From positions 1 through 5,233 of the forward strand of contig JAMXLQ010000121.1 of the NCBI GenBank assembly GCA_024280975.1: DNA of 5,233 nucleotides, in the 5' to 3' direction. A model generated the notes under the pieces. The model searched no databases. It saw nothing but the letters and a program-made list of their open reading frames with translations, and had not been told where the DNA came from. The stretch is from Methanosarcina sp. GTDB taxonomy: Archaea; Halobacteriota; Methanosarcinia; Methanosarcinales; Methanosarcinaceae. Shown here piece by piece: positions 4,973 through 5,233 of this stretch; positions within the stretch are counted from its first letter, which is position 1; every line of letters starts with the position of its first letter. The position numbers were made by a program, and so were the translations under genes.

Positions 4973-5233
4973 TTATATCGGAAAGTGTATCTTTACACGG
5001 GAAAGTGTAGCGCCGATTGCCATTAACAGAAAAAGTGTAACTATGAATCTGAAATAAGTAGAGTGTGATACTTTCAATTTACTTTCAATAGGATCTGCAA
5101 TTGCAGGAACTGATATAATACTTATCAGAATCGAGAATATACCAGGAAGAACTTCACCTTGAAAGATCAATGCCATTCCTACAAACAAAAAATAAGCACC
5201 AATGACATATCGAATAATGTTTATCAAAATAAA
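4973..5233 (-). CDS. small membrane protein with three helices, possibly 5'-partial
   Basis: A frame of 86 codons plus stop, open to the right edge of the window. A TTG at 5227 could be the start, but no upstream sequence is available to judge it, so the true start may lie outside. Counting from that TTG, hydrophobic segments lie at about 3-20 (IIRYVIGAYFLFVGMALI), 26-43 (VLPGIFSILISIISVPAI) and 56-75 (STYFRFIVTLFLLMAIGATL), with a charged loop DPIESKLKVS between helices 2 and 3. The layout (two helices, proline-rich turn, E-x-K-L, third helix) resembles small membrane modules found alone or fused to soluble domains in archaea. I do not know a function. The stop is TAA. No co-transcribed partner is visible downstream. 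Confidence 0.65.
   Translation of the reverse strand, partial: FILINIIRYVIGAYFLFVGMALIFQGEVLPGIFSILISIISVPAIADPIESKLKVSHSTYFRFIVTLFLLMAIGATLSRVKIHFPI

Noticed and set aside
1..5233. CRISPR array, toxin-antitoxin pair or defence system
   Set aside because: No regularly spaced repeats, no paired small genes and no nuclease, helicase or TIR-type motifs were found on either strand.

Overview
The window looks like chromosomal DNA from a methanogenic archaeon, most likely Methanosarcina or a close relative. The clues are long AT-rich spacers, archaeal TATA-type promoter boxes (TTTAAATA, TTATATAT), a mixed codon style (CTT, GGA, AGG, AAC, GAC), an archaeal NatAB-type ABC exporter, and a proton-pumping membrane subunit of the HyfB/HycC/NuoL class. 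The genus call is inference; no rRNA gene is present.

Layout, left to right. (1) 1-626, minus strand: the first 208 codons of a HyfB/HycC-like (NuoL/MrpA superfamily) membrane subunit, running off the left edge. (2) 627-1381: a 755-base spacer. Most is AT-rich and featureless, but at about 1046-1195 it holds a sharply bounded GC-rich island that folds into a row of hairpins, has a TATA box upstream and a T-run downstream. It is best read as an undescribed structured RNA or the relic of a mobile-element end. (3) 1382-2053, minus: a RibD C-terminal/DHFR-fold NADPH reductase paralogue. (4) 2054-2210: a divergent promoter region. (5) 2211-4368, plus: a two-gene operon with an 8-base overlap, an ABC ATPase followed by its ABC-2 permease (NatA/NatB type). 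(6) 4369-4972: a 600-base stretch of apparently decayed DNA. It has a histidine-kinase-like C-terminal tail on the minus strand, a 10-base inverted repeat, hairpins, and a candidate 25-residue small ORF with promoter and Shine-Dalgarno. (7) 4973-5233, minus: a small three-helix membrane protein whose start may lie outside the window.

The one clear functional unit is the ABC ATPase/permease pair, which should form an exporter or Na+ extrusion system in the cytoplasmic membrane. The reductase is transcribed divergently from it, so shared regulation is possible but not shown. The partial HyfB-like gene would belong to a membrane ion-translocating complex or hydrogenase whose other genes are off the left edge. 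I see no defence system, CRISPR array, intact transposase, tRNA or rRNA. The most unusual signal is the GC-rich structured island.
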